DNA of 23,192 nucleotides, taken from Candidatus Yanofskybacteria bacterium RIFCSPHIGHO2_01_FULL_44_22 (GTDB lineage: Bacteria; Patescibacteriota; Minisyncoccia; 2-02-FULL-40-12; GWA2-44-9). Shown here piece after piece: positions 16,501 through 23,192 of the stretch; position 1 is the first letter of the stretch, and the number at the start of each line of letters is the position of its first letter. Below the pieces are notes generated by a model. That model did not search any database. It was not told where the DNA came from and worked only from the letters and a program-made list of their open reading frames with translations. Location: the NCBI GenBank assembly GCA_001794205.1, contig MGJJ01000031.1, forward strand, positions 1 through 23,192, in the 5' to 3' direction. The position numbers were made by a program, and so were the translations under genes.

Positions 16501-17146
16501 AAAGGTTTTTAACGACTTCGGCGCCAATGCCGGCCTCAAAAACCTCCCCGTATTTTGCCGACAGGTCTCTGAAATCAAGTTCAGAAATTATTTGATATTT
16601 GGCAAGATTTTTTAAATTGTTCCGCTCCCGGTCTTTAAGTTCTTTGAGGGTTTCTTCTTCTTCCGAACTTTTTGCGTTTTTCATTTTGGATTTAAATTCG
16701 GATTCAACCCTTTTCATCGCCCCCGCCTTCAGTTCTTCATTTACTTTGGTAATTATATAGCTGGCAAAATAAATCACTTTTTCGATGTCCGGCAAGGAAA
16801 CACCCAGAAGAGTGGCCAATTTCGACGGAACGCCCCGCAAAAACCAAATATGGGCGACCGGCGTCGCTAATTTTATGTGCCCCATTCTTTCCCTTCTTAC
16901 GATTGACCTTGTAACTTCAACGCCGCAGCGGTCGCAGATAATGCCTTTGTACCTTATTCTTTTATATTTTCCGCAATAACATTCCCAATCTCTCATCGGT
17001 CCAAAAATGGCTTCGGAAAAAAGACCTTCCCGTTCCGGCTTCTGGGTGCGGTAGTTTATCGTCTCCGGTTTCGTAACCTCACCGTACGACCATGACAAAA
17101 TATCCTCCGAAGAAGCAACTTTAATTTTTATGCTGGATAAGTCCAT
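13571..17146 (-). CDS. rpoC: DNA-directed RNA polymerase beta' subunit
   Basis: The 1191-residue beta' subunit is of the size found in Gram-positive-like polymerases (E. coli 1407), lacking the large E. coli insertion. The N-terminal zinc site is Cys56, Cys58, Cys71, Cys74. The catalytic Mg-binding NADFDGDQMA is near residue 488, with GRSVIVIGPELSLTECGLPK before it. The bridge helix and trigger-loop region contains GEPGTQLTMRTFHTGGV. A second zinc site uses Cys near 822, 895, 902 and 905 (GICRLCYG). MDLSSIKIKVASSEDILSWS is the normal N-terminus, so the start at 17146 is safe although no ribosome site is seen. It lies 86 bases downstream of rpoB in the same transcript. A long hairpin follows the stop, ahead of the methyltransferase gene. 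Confidence 0.98.
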   Translation of the reverse strand: MDLSSIKIKVASSEDILSWSYGEVTKPETINYRTQKPEREGLFSEAIFGPMRDWECYCGKYKRIRYKGIICDRCGVEVTRSIVRRERMGHIKLATPVAHIWFLRGVPSKLATLLGVSLPDIEKVIYFASYIITKVNEELKAGAMKRVESEFKSKMKNAKSSEEEETLKELKDRERNNLKNLAKYQIISELDFRDLSAKYGEVFEAGIGAEVVKNLLGEFDFDELILQLEGELKNGPNPLEHKKISRRLKFIKGMKKAGVRPEWMIISILPVIPPALRPMVPLDGGRYATSDLNDLYRRVINRNNRLKHLIELKAPDVITKNEKRMLQEAVDALIDNSMRRGQATTAASTGQKRVLKSLADMLKGKQGRFRQNLLGKRVDYSGRSVIVIGPELSLTECGLPKHMALELFKPFVIGILIKKELAHNIKSAGRLIEQETPDVWAALEEAMKDKLVLLNRAPTLHRLSVQAFKPILIEGKAIRISAMPVHAFNADFDGDQMAVHLPLTREAQAEARELMLASHGILKPATGDPVAIPSHDISLGCYYLTSVDEGAKGEGKIFSSFEEAVLAHENGTTSLRAKIKLLLPRPKDEAADRKAEIIETTVGRVIFNRALPNGHAFINRTLNKPDLKGIESDIWDEYGEEVTIDFLDKIKDLGFYYATKSGISWGMDDLKIPVEKRQIIEEADKLVEENMKLYENGLLTEHERRSKAIEIWNTAKSKLSVFVKKQLKANDPAFLMVDSKSRGNWSVLDQMMGMRGTFANPAGELIELPVRNCLKEGHTPLEYFISTHGARKGLVDTALKTASAGYLTRRLVDVAQDVVIVEEDCKDKEGLVLYAEDSKFSGETIGRRVKGRVVFEDIIGKDGEILVKKGKIIDKETAKKIDELKLEKIKIRSVVKCKSLSGICRLCYGYDLSKNTLVEVGEAVGIITAQAIGEPGTQLTMRTFHTGGVTGGADITMGLPRVEEIFEARPPQFKALVSEVDGKVLAVQEKGKQRAISVEVAETGEIREYLVAPNFAISISAGDLVSKGQQLSEGHVDLKELFKIAGNMDTVARYVIREVQSIYFPTGDSINDKYIELIVRQMFSRVRVLEAGDTDLLGGDIVEKRRMIQENEKAKEGKKREATFEQLLLGITKVSLSTDSFLSAASFQETARVLIDSAIFGKEDFLRGLKENVIIGRLIPAGTGLKGEFEE

Positions 17147-17158
17147 AATAGCGACTCT

Positions 17159-17218
17159 AATTTACGAATTCGCCCGAATTTACGAATAAATTATTTGTGT
17201 CATTCGAATCCATTCGGG
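17159..17218 (-). repeat. Structured ATTCG-rich element in the rpoB-rpoC gap
   Basis: AATTTACGAAT occurs at 17159-17169 and 17177-17187. CCCGAAT (17173-17179) pairs with ATTCGGG (17212-17218), and CGAAT (17183-17187) pairs with ATTCG (17202-17206). This fills most of the 86-base intercistronic gap. It may be an RNA processing or pausing site; the function is unknown. Confidence 0.6.
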
Positions 17219-17232
17219 TATTGGTGTCGGGC

Positions 17233-20200
17233 TTAGCGCTCTATCAATTCCACATTCAATCCCAGTCCCTTGATTTCGGAAAGCAATACTTTGAATGATT
17301 CCGGCAAATGCGGCGCTTTTATTTCTTCTCCGTTAACTATTGATTCGTATGTTTTCGCCCTGCCCAATACATCGTCTGATTTTATCGTCAGCATTTCTTG
17401 CAGAGTATGAGCCGCACCGTAGCCTTCAAGCGCCCAGACTTCCATTTCTCCGAACCTTTGTCCGCCGAATTGAGCCTTTCCGCCTAAGGGCTGCTGGGTA
17501 ATCAGCGAATACGGACCGATGGAGCGCATATGAATCTTGTCTTCCACCATATGAATAAGCTTCATGAAATAAGTAATCCCAACCGTGCATTTTTGGTCAA
17601 AAGGCAAACCGGTTTTTCCGTCATAAAGCTGAATTTTTCCGTCTTCGGGAAGTCCGGCCTTTGCCAACTCCGCCTTAATGGCAGCTTCGGTCGGCCCCGC
17701 CATCGCCGGAGTCGCCGCCATGTAACCGAGCTTTTGGGCGGCAATGCCAAGGTGAGATTCAAGGACTTGGCCAAGATTCATTCTTGAAATAATGCCAAGC
17801 GGGCTTAAAACAAGGTCAACCGGCGTGCCGTCGGGCAAAAACGGCAGGTCTTCCTCCGGTAGAATCACCGAGATGACGCCCTTGTTGCCGTGCCTTCCGG
17901 CCAATTTGTCGCCGACCTGAACTTTCCTTAATTGAGCAACGGAGGTCTGAATTTTTTTGATAACGCCGACATCCAGTTTGTCTCCTGCGTCGCGGGAAAA
18001 TATTTTTATGTCCACCACTCTTCCCTGTTTTCCGTGGTCCAGTCTCAAAGACGTATCTTTGACATCCCTTGATTTTTCTCCGAATATCGCCCGCAGCAAT
18101 CTTTCTTCCGCCGTCAAATCACTTTCACCTTTAGGCGAAATTTTTCCGACTAAAATGTCCTGCGACCTTACTTCCGCGCCAAGCCGCACCACGCCTTCCG
18201 AGTCAAGGTCGTTCAGTCTTTCCATGGCCACATTGGGAATGTCGTAAGTCGTAACTTCGGGGCCCAATTTCGTTTCGCGGACATCGGTTGAATAATCTTC
18301 CATGTAAATTGAGGAGAGAACGTCCTCTTTTATCATTCTTTCCGAAATGACGATGGCGTCTTCAAAATTAGCGCCCTCGAAAGACATAAAGGCCACAAGC
18401 AAGTTTCTGCCCAAGGCCAATTCTCCGTTTTGAGTTGACGGCCCGTCGGCCAACGGCTGGCCCTTTTTTACCTTTTCCCCTTTTGCAACAAGCGGTCTTT
18501 GGTTTAAGGTCGTGAATTGGTTGGATTTGGCAAATTTTAAAAGTTTGAATTCGTATTTTTTACCCGCTTCTCCGGAAATAGAGCGAGGCGAGTCCTTGTC
18601 GGTTTTTAAAATAATATGCGATGAATCAACTTCGTCTATAACGCCGTTTTCGGGAGCAATAATGACCAAGCCGGAATCCATGGCCACCTTGGCCTCAAGA
18701 CCGGTTCCGACATAAGGCGCTTCAGGAGCAACCAACGGCACAGCCTGCCTTTGCATGTTAGTGCCCATCAAGGCGCGGTTGGCGTCATCGTGTTCAAGAA
18801 AAGGAATAAGCGAAGTGGCTACGGAAAATTGCTGGCGCGGAGATACGTCCATAAAATTCACTTCCTTAATTTCAGCGGTGCCGGGGTCGCCTTTTATACG
18901 GGCTGGAATTTTAACTCCTTGGATTTTGTTGTTGTTGTCGGTTTCGGCGCCAGCTTGCGCAATAATGTATTTTTCTTCTTCCGAGGCGTCCAGATATTGG
19001 ATTTCTCCCGTAATCTTGCCGTCAACAACTTTTACATAAGGCGTGAGTATAAAACCAAGCGGGGAAATCTTGGAATACAAAGCCAGATGGCTTACCAAAC
19101 CGATGTTGGCGCCTTCCGAAGTGGCAATCGGGCAGATTCTTCCGTAGTGGGAAGGGTGAACGTCTCTAACGTCAAAACTCGCCCTTTCACGGGTCAATCC
19201 TCCGGGACCCAAAGCCGACAGCCTTCGCTTGTGCTCCAGTTCGGACAAGGGATTGTGCTGGTCCATGAATTGGGACAGCTGGCCGGAAGCAAAAAATTCT
19301 TTCAGGGCCGCCACAAAAGGCCTTGAATTGATAAGCTGGGAAGACAAAACGGTAGCCGCGTCTGAAGTGCTCATTCTGTCCTTTATAATTCTCTCCATCC
19401 TCGCAAAAGAAATTCTCAACCTGTCCTGCAGTAATTCGCCGAGGGTTTTAACCCGATGGTTGCCCAAATGGTCAATGTCATCGGGCATCGCCGAAGGGTC
19501 GTTGTTCAGGCGGATAATTTCCTTAATAATCAAGACGGCGTCTTCCGGTCTTAAAACTCTGTTTTCGGTTTTTTCCACATCAAGATTCTGGCTGAATTTG
19601 CGGTTAAGCCTGAACCGTCCGACTCTGGAAAGGTCGTACCTGGCCGGATTAAAAAAAAGGTTGTGGACCATTTGTTTGGCGTTGTCCGCCGTGGCCGGGT
19701 CGCCGGGCCTTATTCTTTTGTAAAGTTCCACCGTGCCTTCATTTTCATTCGATGAGGGGTCTTGCAGCAAAGTAGCAAGGATATATTTGACATTCGGGTC
19801 AGTATCAACGTCTTCAAAAAGTTTCTTTATTTTCTCGTCATCGGCAATGCCAAACGCTCTTAAAAGAGCGGTCGCGGCCACTTTTCTTTTTCGGTCAATT
19901 CTGACAGAAATAACGCCGTTGTATTCGGTTTCAAATTCCAGCCAGGCTCCTCGCGAAGGAATAAGCTTGGCGCCGAAAAACCTCTTGTACCGGCTCGAGC
20001 GGGACAACGAGAAAAACGCCCCCGGACTTCTTATCAGCTGAGAAATGACCACTCTTTCCACGCCATTAATAATAAAAGTTCCCCTTAGGGTCATAAGGGG
20101 AAAATCAGCCAGGAATAATTCTTGTTCTTTGTTTTGTCCGGTTCTTTTATTTTTCAGGCCTACTTTAATTTTAAGAGGGGCCTCGAAAGTGACATTTTTC

Positions 20201-20418
20201 TCTACCGCTTTTCTTTCGTCGTATTTCGGCTCTTCCAGTTTATAATCCAAAAAGTTCAATTCAAGCTCGTCACCCGTCCAATCTTCTATGGGCGAAACGT
20301 CTTTCAAAAGTTCTTTCAGGCCCGTTTCCAAAAACCATTTATATGAATCAAGCTGAACTTGAACCAGATTGGGCGCCTCAAACTGGTCGATGTTAAATTT
20401 TGAAAATATTTTTCTCAT
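17233..20418 (-). CDS. rpoB: DNA-directed RNA polymerase beta subunit
   Basis: The 1061-residue beta subunit of RNA polymerase is shorter than that of E. coli (1342) because lineage inserts are missing. The rifampicin-pocket segment SQFMDQHNPLSELEHKRRLS starts near residue 383 and keeps the Gln, Asp, His and Arg positions of sensitive enzymes. The next cluster reads CPIATSEGANIG (near 426), where most bacteria have CPIETPEGPNIG. GRHGNKGVIS contains an active-site Lys. The C-terminus GEMEVWALEGYGAAHTLQEM is the universal end module. The start MRKIFSKFNIDQFEAPNLVQVQ fits the family. It is the first gene of rpoBC, with tandem promoters and an attenuator-like hairpin upstream. rplJ-rplL, its usual neighbours, are not here. 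Confidence 0.98.
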   Translation of the reverse strand: MRKIFSKFNIDQFEAPNLVQVQLDSYKWFLETGLKELLKDVSPIEDWTGDELELNFLDYKLEEPKYDERKAVEKNVTFEAPLKIKVGLKNKRTGQNKEQELFLADFPLMTLRGTFIINGVERVVISQLIRSPGAFFSLSRSSRYKRFFGAKLIPSRGAWLEFETEYNGVISVRIDRKRKVAATALLRAFGIADDEKIKKLFEDVDTDPNVKYILATLLQDPSSNENEGTVELYKRIRPGDPATADNAKQMVHNLFFNPARYDLSRVGRFRLNRKFSQNLDVEKTENRVLRPEDAVLIIKEIIRLNNDPSAMPDDIDHLGNHRVKTLGELLQDRLRISFARMERIIKDRMSTSDAATVLSSQLINSRPFVAALKEFFASGQLSQFMDQHNPLSELEHKRRLSALGPGGLTRERASFDVRDVHPSHYGRICPIATSEGANIGLVSHLALYSKISPLGFILTPYVKVVDGKITGEIQYLDASEEEKYIIAQAGAETDNNNKIQGVKIPARIKGDPGTAEIKEVNFMDVSPRQQFSVATSLIPFLEHDDANRALMGTNMQRQAVPLVAPEAPYVGTGLEAKVAMDSGLVIIAPENGVIDEVDSSHIILKTDKDSPRSISGEAGKKYEFKLLKFAKSNQFTTLNQRPLVAKGEKVKKGQPLADGPSTQNGELALGRNLLVAFMSFEGANFEDAIVISERMIKEDVLSSIYMEDYSTDVRETKLGPEVTTYDIPNVAMERLNDLDSEGVVRLGAEVRSQDILVGKISPKGESDLTAEERLLRAIFGEKSRDVKDTSLRLDHGKQGRVVDIKIFSRDAGDKLDVGVIKKIQTSVAQLRKVQVGDKLAGRHGNKGVISVILPEEDLPFLPDGTPVDLVLSPLGIISRMNLGQVLESHLGIAAQKLGYMAATPAMAGPTEAAIKAELAKAGLPEDGKIQLYDGKTGLPFDQKCTVGITYFMKLIHMVEDKIHMRSIGPYSLITQQPLGGKAQFGGQRFGEMEVWALEGYGAAHTLQEMLTIKSDDVLGRAKTYESIVNGEEIKAPHLPESFKVLLSEIKGLGLNVELIER

Positions 20419-20488
20419 TTAAAAAATTAGACAAAAAAAACAAAATAACTCCGGTGAGCTTTCGGAAAAACATTATTGAATTTTAATC

Positions 20489-20548
20489 AAAAAAGGCGCA
20501 GCAATGCGGAATAATAATTATTGGATTGCCCGGGTGTTCTCTTGCGCC
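20489..20548 (-). terminator. Attenuator-like hairpin in the rpoB leader
   Basis: On the minus strand TGCGCC pairs with GGCGCA (plus 20495-20500 and 20543-20548), stacked with GCAAT and ATTGC (plus 20501-20505 and 20525-20529). Six U follow (A-run at 20489-20494). It sits between the promoters and the rpoB ATG, 70 bases before the start, so it could stop part of the transcription into rpoBC. The remainder of 20419-20640 is AT-rich and I see no gene in it. Confidence 0.6.
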
Positions 20549-20640
20549 AAACGCTGTTCATTAAAACAACGGGGCCATTCAACAATTAAGAAAACCTTAT
20601 ATTCCCTCGTATTTTCAATATTTTAAAAGACGCTTTGTTA

Positions 20641-20668
20641 ATTTTATTCTCCTGCAATATTTTGTCAA
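20641..20668 (-). promoter_or_regulatory. Candidate rpoB promoter P2
   Basis: On the minus strand a perfect TTGACA (20663-20668) and TAAAAT (20641-20646) are separated by 16 bases. Confidence 0.7.
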
Positions 20669-20682
20669 GGGTTATTGTCAAC

Positions 20683-20711
20683 ATGTTATCAGAACCTTGA
20701 CTCGGTGTCAA
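20683..20711 (-). promoter_or_regulatory. Candidate rpoB promoter P1
   Basis: On the minus strand a perfect TTGACA (20706-20711), 17 bases, then TAACAT (20683-20688) preceded by TG as an extended -10. It is the best promoter match in the window. A third TTGACA (20676-20681) lies between P1 and P2 without a good -10. Confidence 0.8.
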
Positions 20712-20730
20712 ATCTTCCCGGCCAATTGTG

Positions 20731-21846
20731 TCATCTGTGCCTTTTTGTACTTTGCAGTATGCCCAAACCTATCATCAGAGAAAGCATTGAACTTCCGCCA
20801 TAACTTATAAGCGGAAAGGGAATGCCGGTCACCGGCAGCAAACCGATATTGACAGCGGCGCCGATAAAAGCATGGGAAAAAATAAAAATGGCCATGCCAA
20901 TCGCAAATAATTTTCCAAAATTAAAACTGACTTCCCGCCCGATGCGCAAAATCCGGAAAATAATCAGCCCCATGACTCCCAGAAGCGCCGCAACGCCGAA
21001 AAAGCCGAATTGCTCCGCCGTGGCGGCGAATATGAAATCGTTTCTCGCTTCCGGCAAAAAACCAAGCGCCACTTGAGAACCGTTGCCCAAGCCCTTACCG
21101 AATAAATGACCGGAACCGATGGCCACTTGCGATTGTATCAAGTTATATCCCTTGTCCAACGGGTCTTCATACGGATTTAGAAAAGAAACGATTCTGTCTT
21201 TTTGATAGGGACGCAAGGCGACAAACCAAGCCAGCACCACAACAACAAGACCGATAATGAGCAGCAAAAAAAGGTGCCGCTTGTTTATGCCCGCGGAAAC
21301 AAGCATGCCCAGCCAGATTAAGCCGAAAATAACCGCCGACCCGAGGTCGGGCTGACTTATCATGATACCGGCCGGTAAAAGAAAATAAATGCCGGAAATC
21401 GCTATGTGCTTGAATTCGTTGATATAAATCTGCCGCCCCGAAAAATATTTGGCCGTCAAGATAATCAATGTAAGCTTTGCCAGCTCGGCCGGTTCAAATG
21501 TGGCTCCGCCGAATGTAAGCCAAGCCCGTACGCCCCTTACCGATTGGGAATAAAAAGTCAGAATAAGCAGGATGAGGCAGAAAATATAAAACAGCAATAC
21601 CGGCCATGAATAATTTTTAAAATAACGATAATTAAAAAAGGAGAACGCCGTCATGACGGCTAATCCGGCCAGCACAAAAATAATTTGCTTAATCAAAAAT
21701 CCGCCCGACCAACCGGCAATGCCGTACATATTTACGATACCGAATAAAGAAACCGCCGCTACCGCGGCGAACAGCACGGAATCAATTCCGTGAAAATACG
21801 AACCGAGAACCCTAATAAAACTTCTGGAATTTTTCTTGAGTTCCAT
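20731..21846 (-). CDS. rodA: Rod shape-determining SEDS protein RodA (peptidoglycan polymerase)
   Basis: The roughly 371-residue membrane protein of the RodA/FtsW/SpoVE family polymerises lipid II into glycan strands. About ten membrane helices span the sequence. The SEDS signature is complete: VRGVRAWLTFGGATFEPAELAK, ISQPDLGSA, GYNLIQSQVAIGSGHLFGKG, LPEARNDFIFAATAEQFGF, and GIPFPLISYGGSSML near the C-terminus. RodA rather than FtsW is favoured by the overall sequence feel and by the absence of division neighbours, but this is not proven. The frame is open to 22020, but the first 58 residues there are basic and lie antiparallel to nothing known. The ATG at 21846 (MELKKNSRSFIRVLGSYFHG) gives a proper N-terminus. 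It overlaps the upstream gene by 35 bases. No penicillin-binding partner is in view. Confidence 0.9.
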   Translation of the reverse strand: MELKKNSRSFIRVLGSYFHGIDSVLFAAVAAVSLFGIVNMYGIAGWSGGFLIKQIIFVLAGLAVMTAFSFFNYRYFKNYSWPVLLFYIFCLILLILTFYSQSVRGVRAWLTFGGATFEPAELAKLTLIILTAKYFSGRQIYINEFKHIAISGIYFLLPAGIMISQPDLGSAVIFGLIWLGMLVSAGINKRHLFLLLIIGLVVVVLAWFVALRPYQKDRIVSFLNPYEDPLDKGYNLIQSQVAIGSGHLFGKGLGNGSQVALGFLPEARNDFIFAATAEQFGFFGVAALLGVMGLIIFRILRIGREVSFNFGKLFAIGMAIFIFSHAFIGAAVNIGLLPVTGIPFPLISYGGSSMLSLMIGLGILQSTKRHR

Positions 21847-22630
21847 ATTTTCGCAAAAAATTCTGGTTTTCGAACAAGTTCGTTGCCGCTTCCGTGTCGG
21901 TTTTGGCCGCCCGCGAATCAACCGAATACGGCCACTGAACCTTGAATCCCCTTTCCGTGCCGGCCAAAAACGTTCTAATGTCGGTCTTTGCGGCGCCGAT
22001 AATGCCACCGGCTTCGTCAAATATTACAATCGCCACGTCAACTTTGTCAAAATCAAAATCAGAATCGTTGAAAACAACCGCTTCCAGCTCGCTGTTGCCG
22101 TTTTGACCGGAAGAAAAAACTTGCCTGCGAATCATGAAATTGACCGCCGTGTCAAAGGATTGAACTTTGCTCCACTGAACGCTGTTGATTTCAAATGACG
22201 CTTCGGTCCATCCGTTTATCCCGCCGATTGAAGAAATGACGACATATTTGGTCTGGCCGGGAAGAATATAGGAAGAACCGGTTTTTTTAGCGAGCTGGGT
22301 TTTATCCTGGCCTAAAAACGACAAATTATAGGAAAAACTGACCGCTCCGTAAAGAACATTCGGGTTGCGAATTTTTGCGACAAAATCGTAATCGCCCACA
22401 GGAGACGCGACATAATCTTTTGAAATGACTTCCAGCGGCGCAATGGCCGGCTCGCAAGTCTTGCCGCAGGCGACCAGACCGCAATCAACCCCTTCTTCTT
22501 TTCCGTTTTTAACATTATCGAAACAGGTCGGCTCAATTCTAATCCAGACATAAGCGCCGTATCCAACCAAAATAAAAATCAAAATAAAAACCAGTCCGAC
22601 AATCAACTGTTTTTGCAGACGAGGCTCCAT
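21812..22630 (-). CDS. Unrecognised membrane-anchored protein with a Cys-rich VDCG motif
   Basis: I do not recognise a named family for this 272-residue protein. A single membrane segment at about 10-31 (VGLVFILIFILVGYGAYVWI) is followed by an extracellular domain. Directly after it comes CFDNVKNGKEEGVDCGLVACGKTC, whose first part (CFDNVKNGKEEGVDCG) has the pattern C-x-(D/N)-G-x-x-N-G-x-E-x-x-V-D-C-G. I associate this small disulfide motif with surface proteins of CPR bacteria. The rest looks beta-rich and Ig-like, with two repeats of a hydrophobic strand pattern. Its 3' end overlaps the rodA start by 35 bases, so the two are co-translated and a role at the growing wall or envelope is plausible. 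The ATG is preceded by TATACT at six bases and no ribosome site. Confidence 0.78.
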   Translation of the reverse strand: MEPRLQKQLIVGLVFILIFILVGYGAYVWIRIEPTCFDNVKNGKEEGVDCGLVACGKTCEPAIAPLEVISKDYVASPVGDYDFVAKIRNPNVLYGAVSFSYNLSFLGQDKTQLAKKTGSSYILPGQTKYVVISSIGGINGWTEASFEINSVQWSKVQSFDTAVNFMIRRQVFSSGQNGNSELEAVVFNDSDFDFDKVDVAIVIFDEAGGIIGAAKTDIRTFLAGTERGFKVQWPYSVDSRAAKTDTEAATNLFENQNFLRKYGTQEKFQKFY

Positions 22631-22635
22631 GGTGT

Positions 22636-22667
<32 letters not shown>

Positions 22668-22687
22668 CTTAAGATTAAAATTTAAAA

Positions 22688-22813
22688 TGATAGGTCCGGC
22701 GACTACCTACTTTCGCCGGATAAATCCGACTATCATGGGCCTTGGCGTCTTTTACTTCTGAGTTCGGAATGGGATCAGGTAGTACAACGCCAGTATAGTC
22801 ACCGAGCCTATCA
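22688..22813 (-). rRNA. rrf: 5S ribosomal RNA
   Basis: On the minus strand the core CCCATTCCGAACTCAGAAGT is the diagnostic 5S loop region. Helix I closes the molecule by TGATAGG at the 5' end and CCTATCA at the 3' end. The complementarity continues outside as AAAATT-type bases, giving 14 perfect pairs (22681-22694 with 22807-22820), which probably forms the precursor processing stem. The ends are therefore approximate by a few bases; 126 nt is slightly long for 5S. Confidence 0.93.
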
Positions 22814-22932
22814 TTTTAAACTTCGGGTTTGAACAAATCCAACCCGCCAAGATTTGCAACGCAAAACTTAAGCGGGTCAACAAATAATCGTTACCCACTA
22901 AACCGCCAATAAAAAACTTTGGCGGGCAAACA
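22814..22932 (-). other. Spacer between 23S and 5S rRNA
   Basis: The spacer carries no tRNA. It holds repeated GGCGGG/CCCGC motifs and a 7-bp hairpin (22903-22909 with 22919-22925) with a U-rich nine-base loop, which is likely a processing structure. Confidence 0.6.
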
Positions 22933-23192
22933 ATGATTTATTAGTAGCTCTCGGCTTAACGCATTACTGCGCTTACACCTAAGCCCTATCAACCTTGTAA
23001 TCTGCAAGGAATCTACGATACCTAATCTTGGGGCCCGTTTCGCACTTATATGCTTTCAGCGCTTATCGGAACCGAACATAGCTACCCGGCGATGCCCTTG
23101 GCAGGACAGCCGGCAGACCAGAGGTTCGTTCAGAACGGTCCTCTCGTACTAATCCCAAACCCCCTCAAGTATCAACGCCCGCACCAGATATG
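22933..23192 (-). rRNA. rrl: 23S ribosomal RNA, 3' end (cut by window edge)
   Basis: The minus strand contains the sarcin-ricin loop AGTACGAGAGGACCG and then the conserved GCCGGGTAGCTA, GATAAGCGCTGAAAGCAT and GTAAGCGCAGTAATGCGTTAAG of domain VI, ending near GAGCTACTAATAAATC. About 260 bases are present. The helix 98 region between GGCCCCAAG and GTTGATAGG is short. The gene continues beyond the right edge. The exact 3' end is approximate. Confidence 0.95.

Noticed and set aside
17195..17218. TTCGAATCC resembling a tRNA T-arm
   Set aside because: No acceptor stem, D-arm or anticodon arm can be built around it; it belongs to the ATTCG-rich intercistronic element.
21847..22020. Upstream extension of the rodA frame by 58 residues
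   Set aside because: It lies inside the upstream gene, is Arg/Lys/Pro-rich, and precedes the normal RodA N-terminus, so it is only open frame by chance.
22814..22932. tRNA gene in the 23S-5S spacer
   Set aside because: Only short GC stems are present; no cloverleaf can be drawn.

Overview
The window looks like part of a small, reduced bacterial genome of the Patescibacteria/CPR type, most likely a Parcubacteria-like lineage. The reasons are compact single-copy housekeeping genes, short core proteins, unrelated functions packed side by side, many start codons with no visible Shine-Dalgarno sequence, rpoB-rpoC separated from rplJ-rplL, and several lineage-specific secreted or membrane proteins. 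TGA is used as a stop (for example in the GDPD gene and the methyltransferase), so the UGA-glycine code of some CPR groups does not apply. The phylum placement is inference from gene style, not from a search.

Left part (1-8400). The left edge cuts a leftward gene that resembles the PaaX/Cas2-like winged-helix family of CPR genomes. It is followed by trpS (+), a phosphomannomutase/phosphoglucomutase gene (-), a Nudix hydrolase (+) with its own terminator, a sugar-nucleotide-type nucleotidyltransferase, ychF, and an unrecognised Cys-containing exported protein with a strong terminator. Next is the conserved rpsF-ssb-rpsR operon, with a structured leader and an unusually long 18-bp terminal hairpin, and then a glycerophosphodiester phosphodiesterase.

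Centre and right (8409-22630, all on the minus strand). Read in the direction of transcription: a Cys-rich membrane-anchored protein, rodA, then rpoB-rpoC behind tandem promoters and an attenuator-like hairpin. Next come a methyltransferase and an MjaI-type restriction endonuclease on a clearly AT-rich island, then ftsK and recA. The right end holds a 5S rRNA and the 3' end of a 23S rRNA, also on the minus strand.

The genes cover translation (trpS, rpsF, rpsR, ychF, rRNA), transcription (rpoBC), replication and repair (ssb, recA), chromosome segregation and cell shape (ftsK, rodA), and envelope sugar/lipid metabolism (PMM, nucleotidyltransferase, GDPD). The main accessory element is the restriction-modification pair. 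Its predicted CTAG specificity agrees with the fact that I found no CTAG anywhere in the 23,192 bases. I see no clearly new system. The points most worth checking are the CTAG signal, several long intercistronic hairpins, the rpoB leader, and promoter -10 boxes placed almost on start codons.
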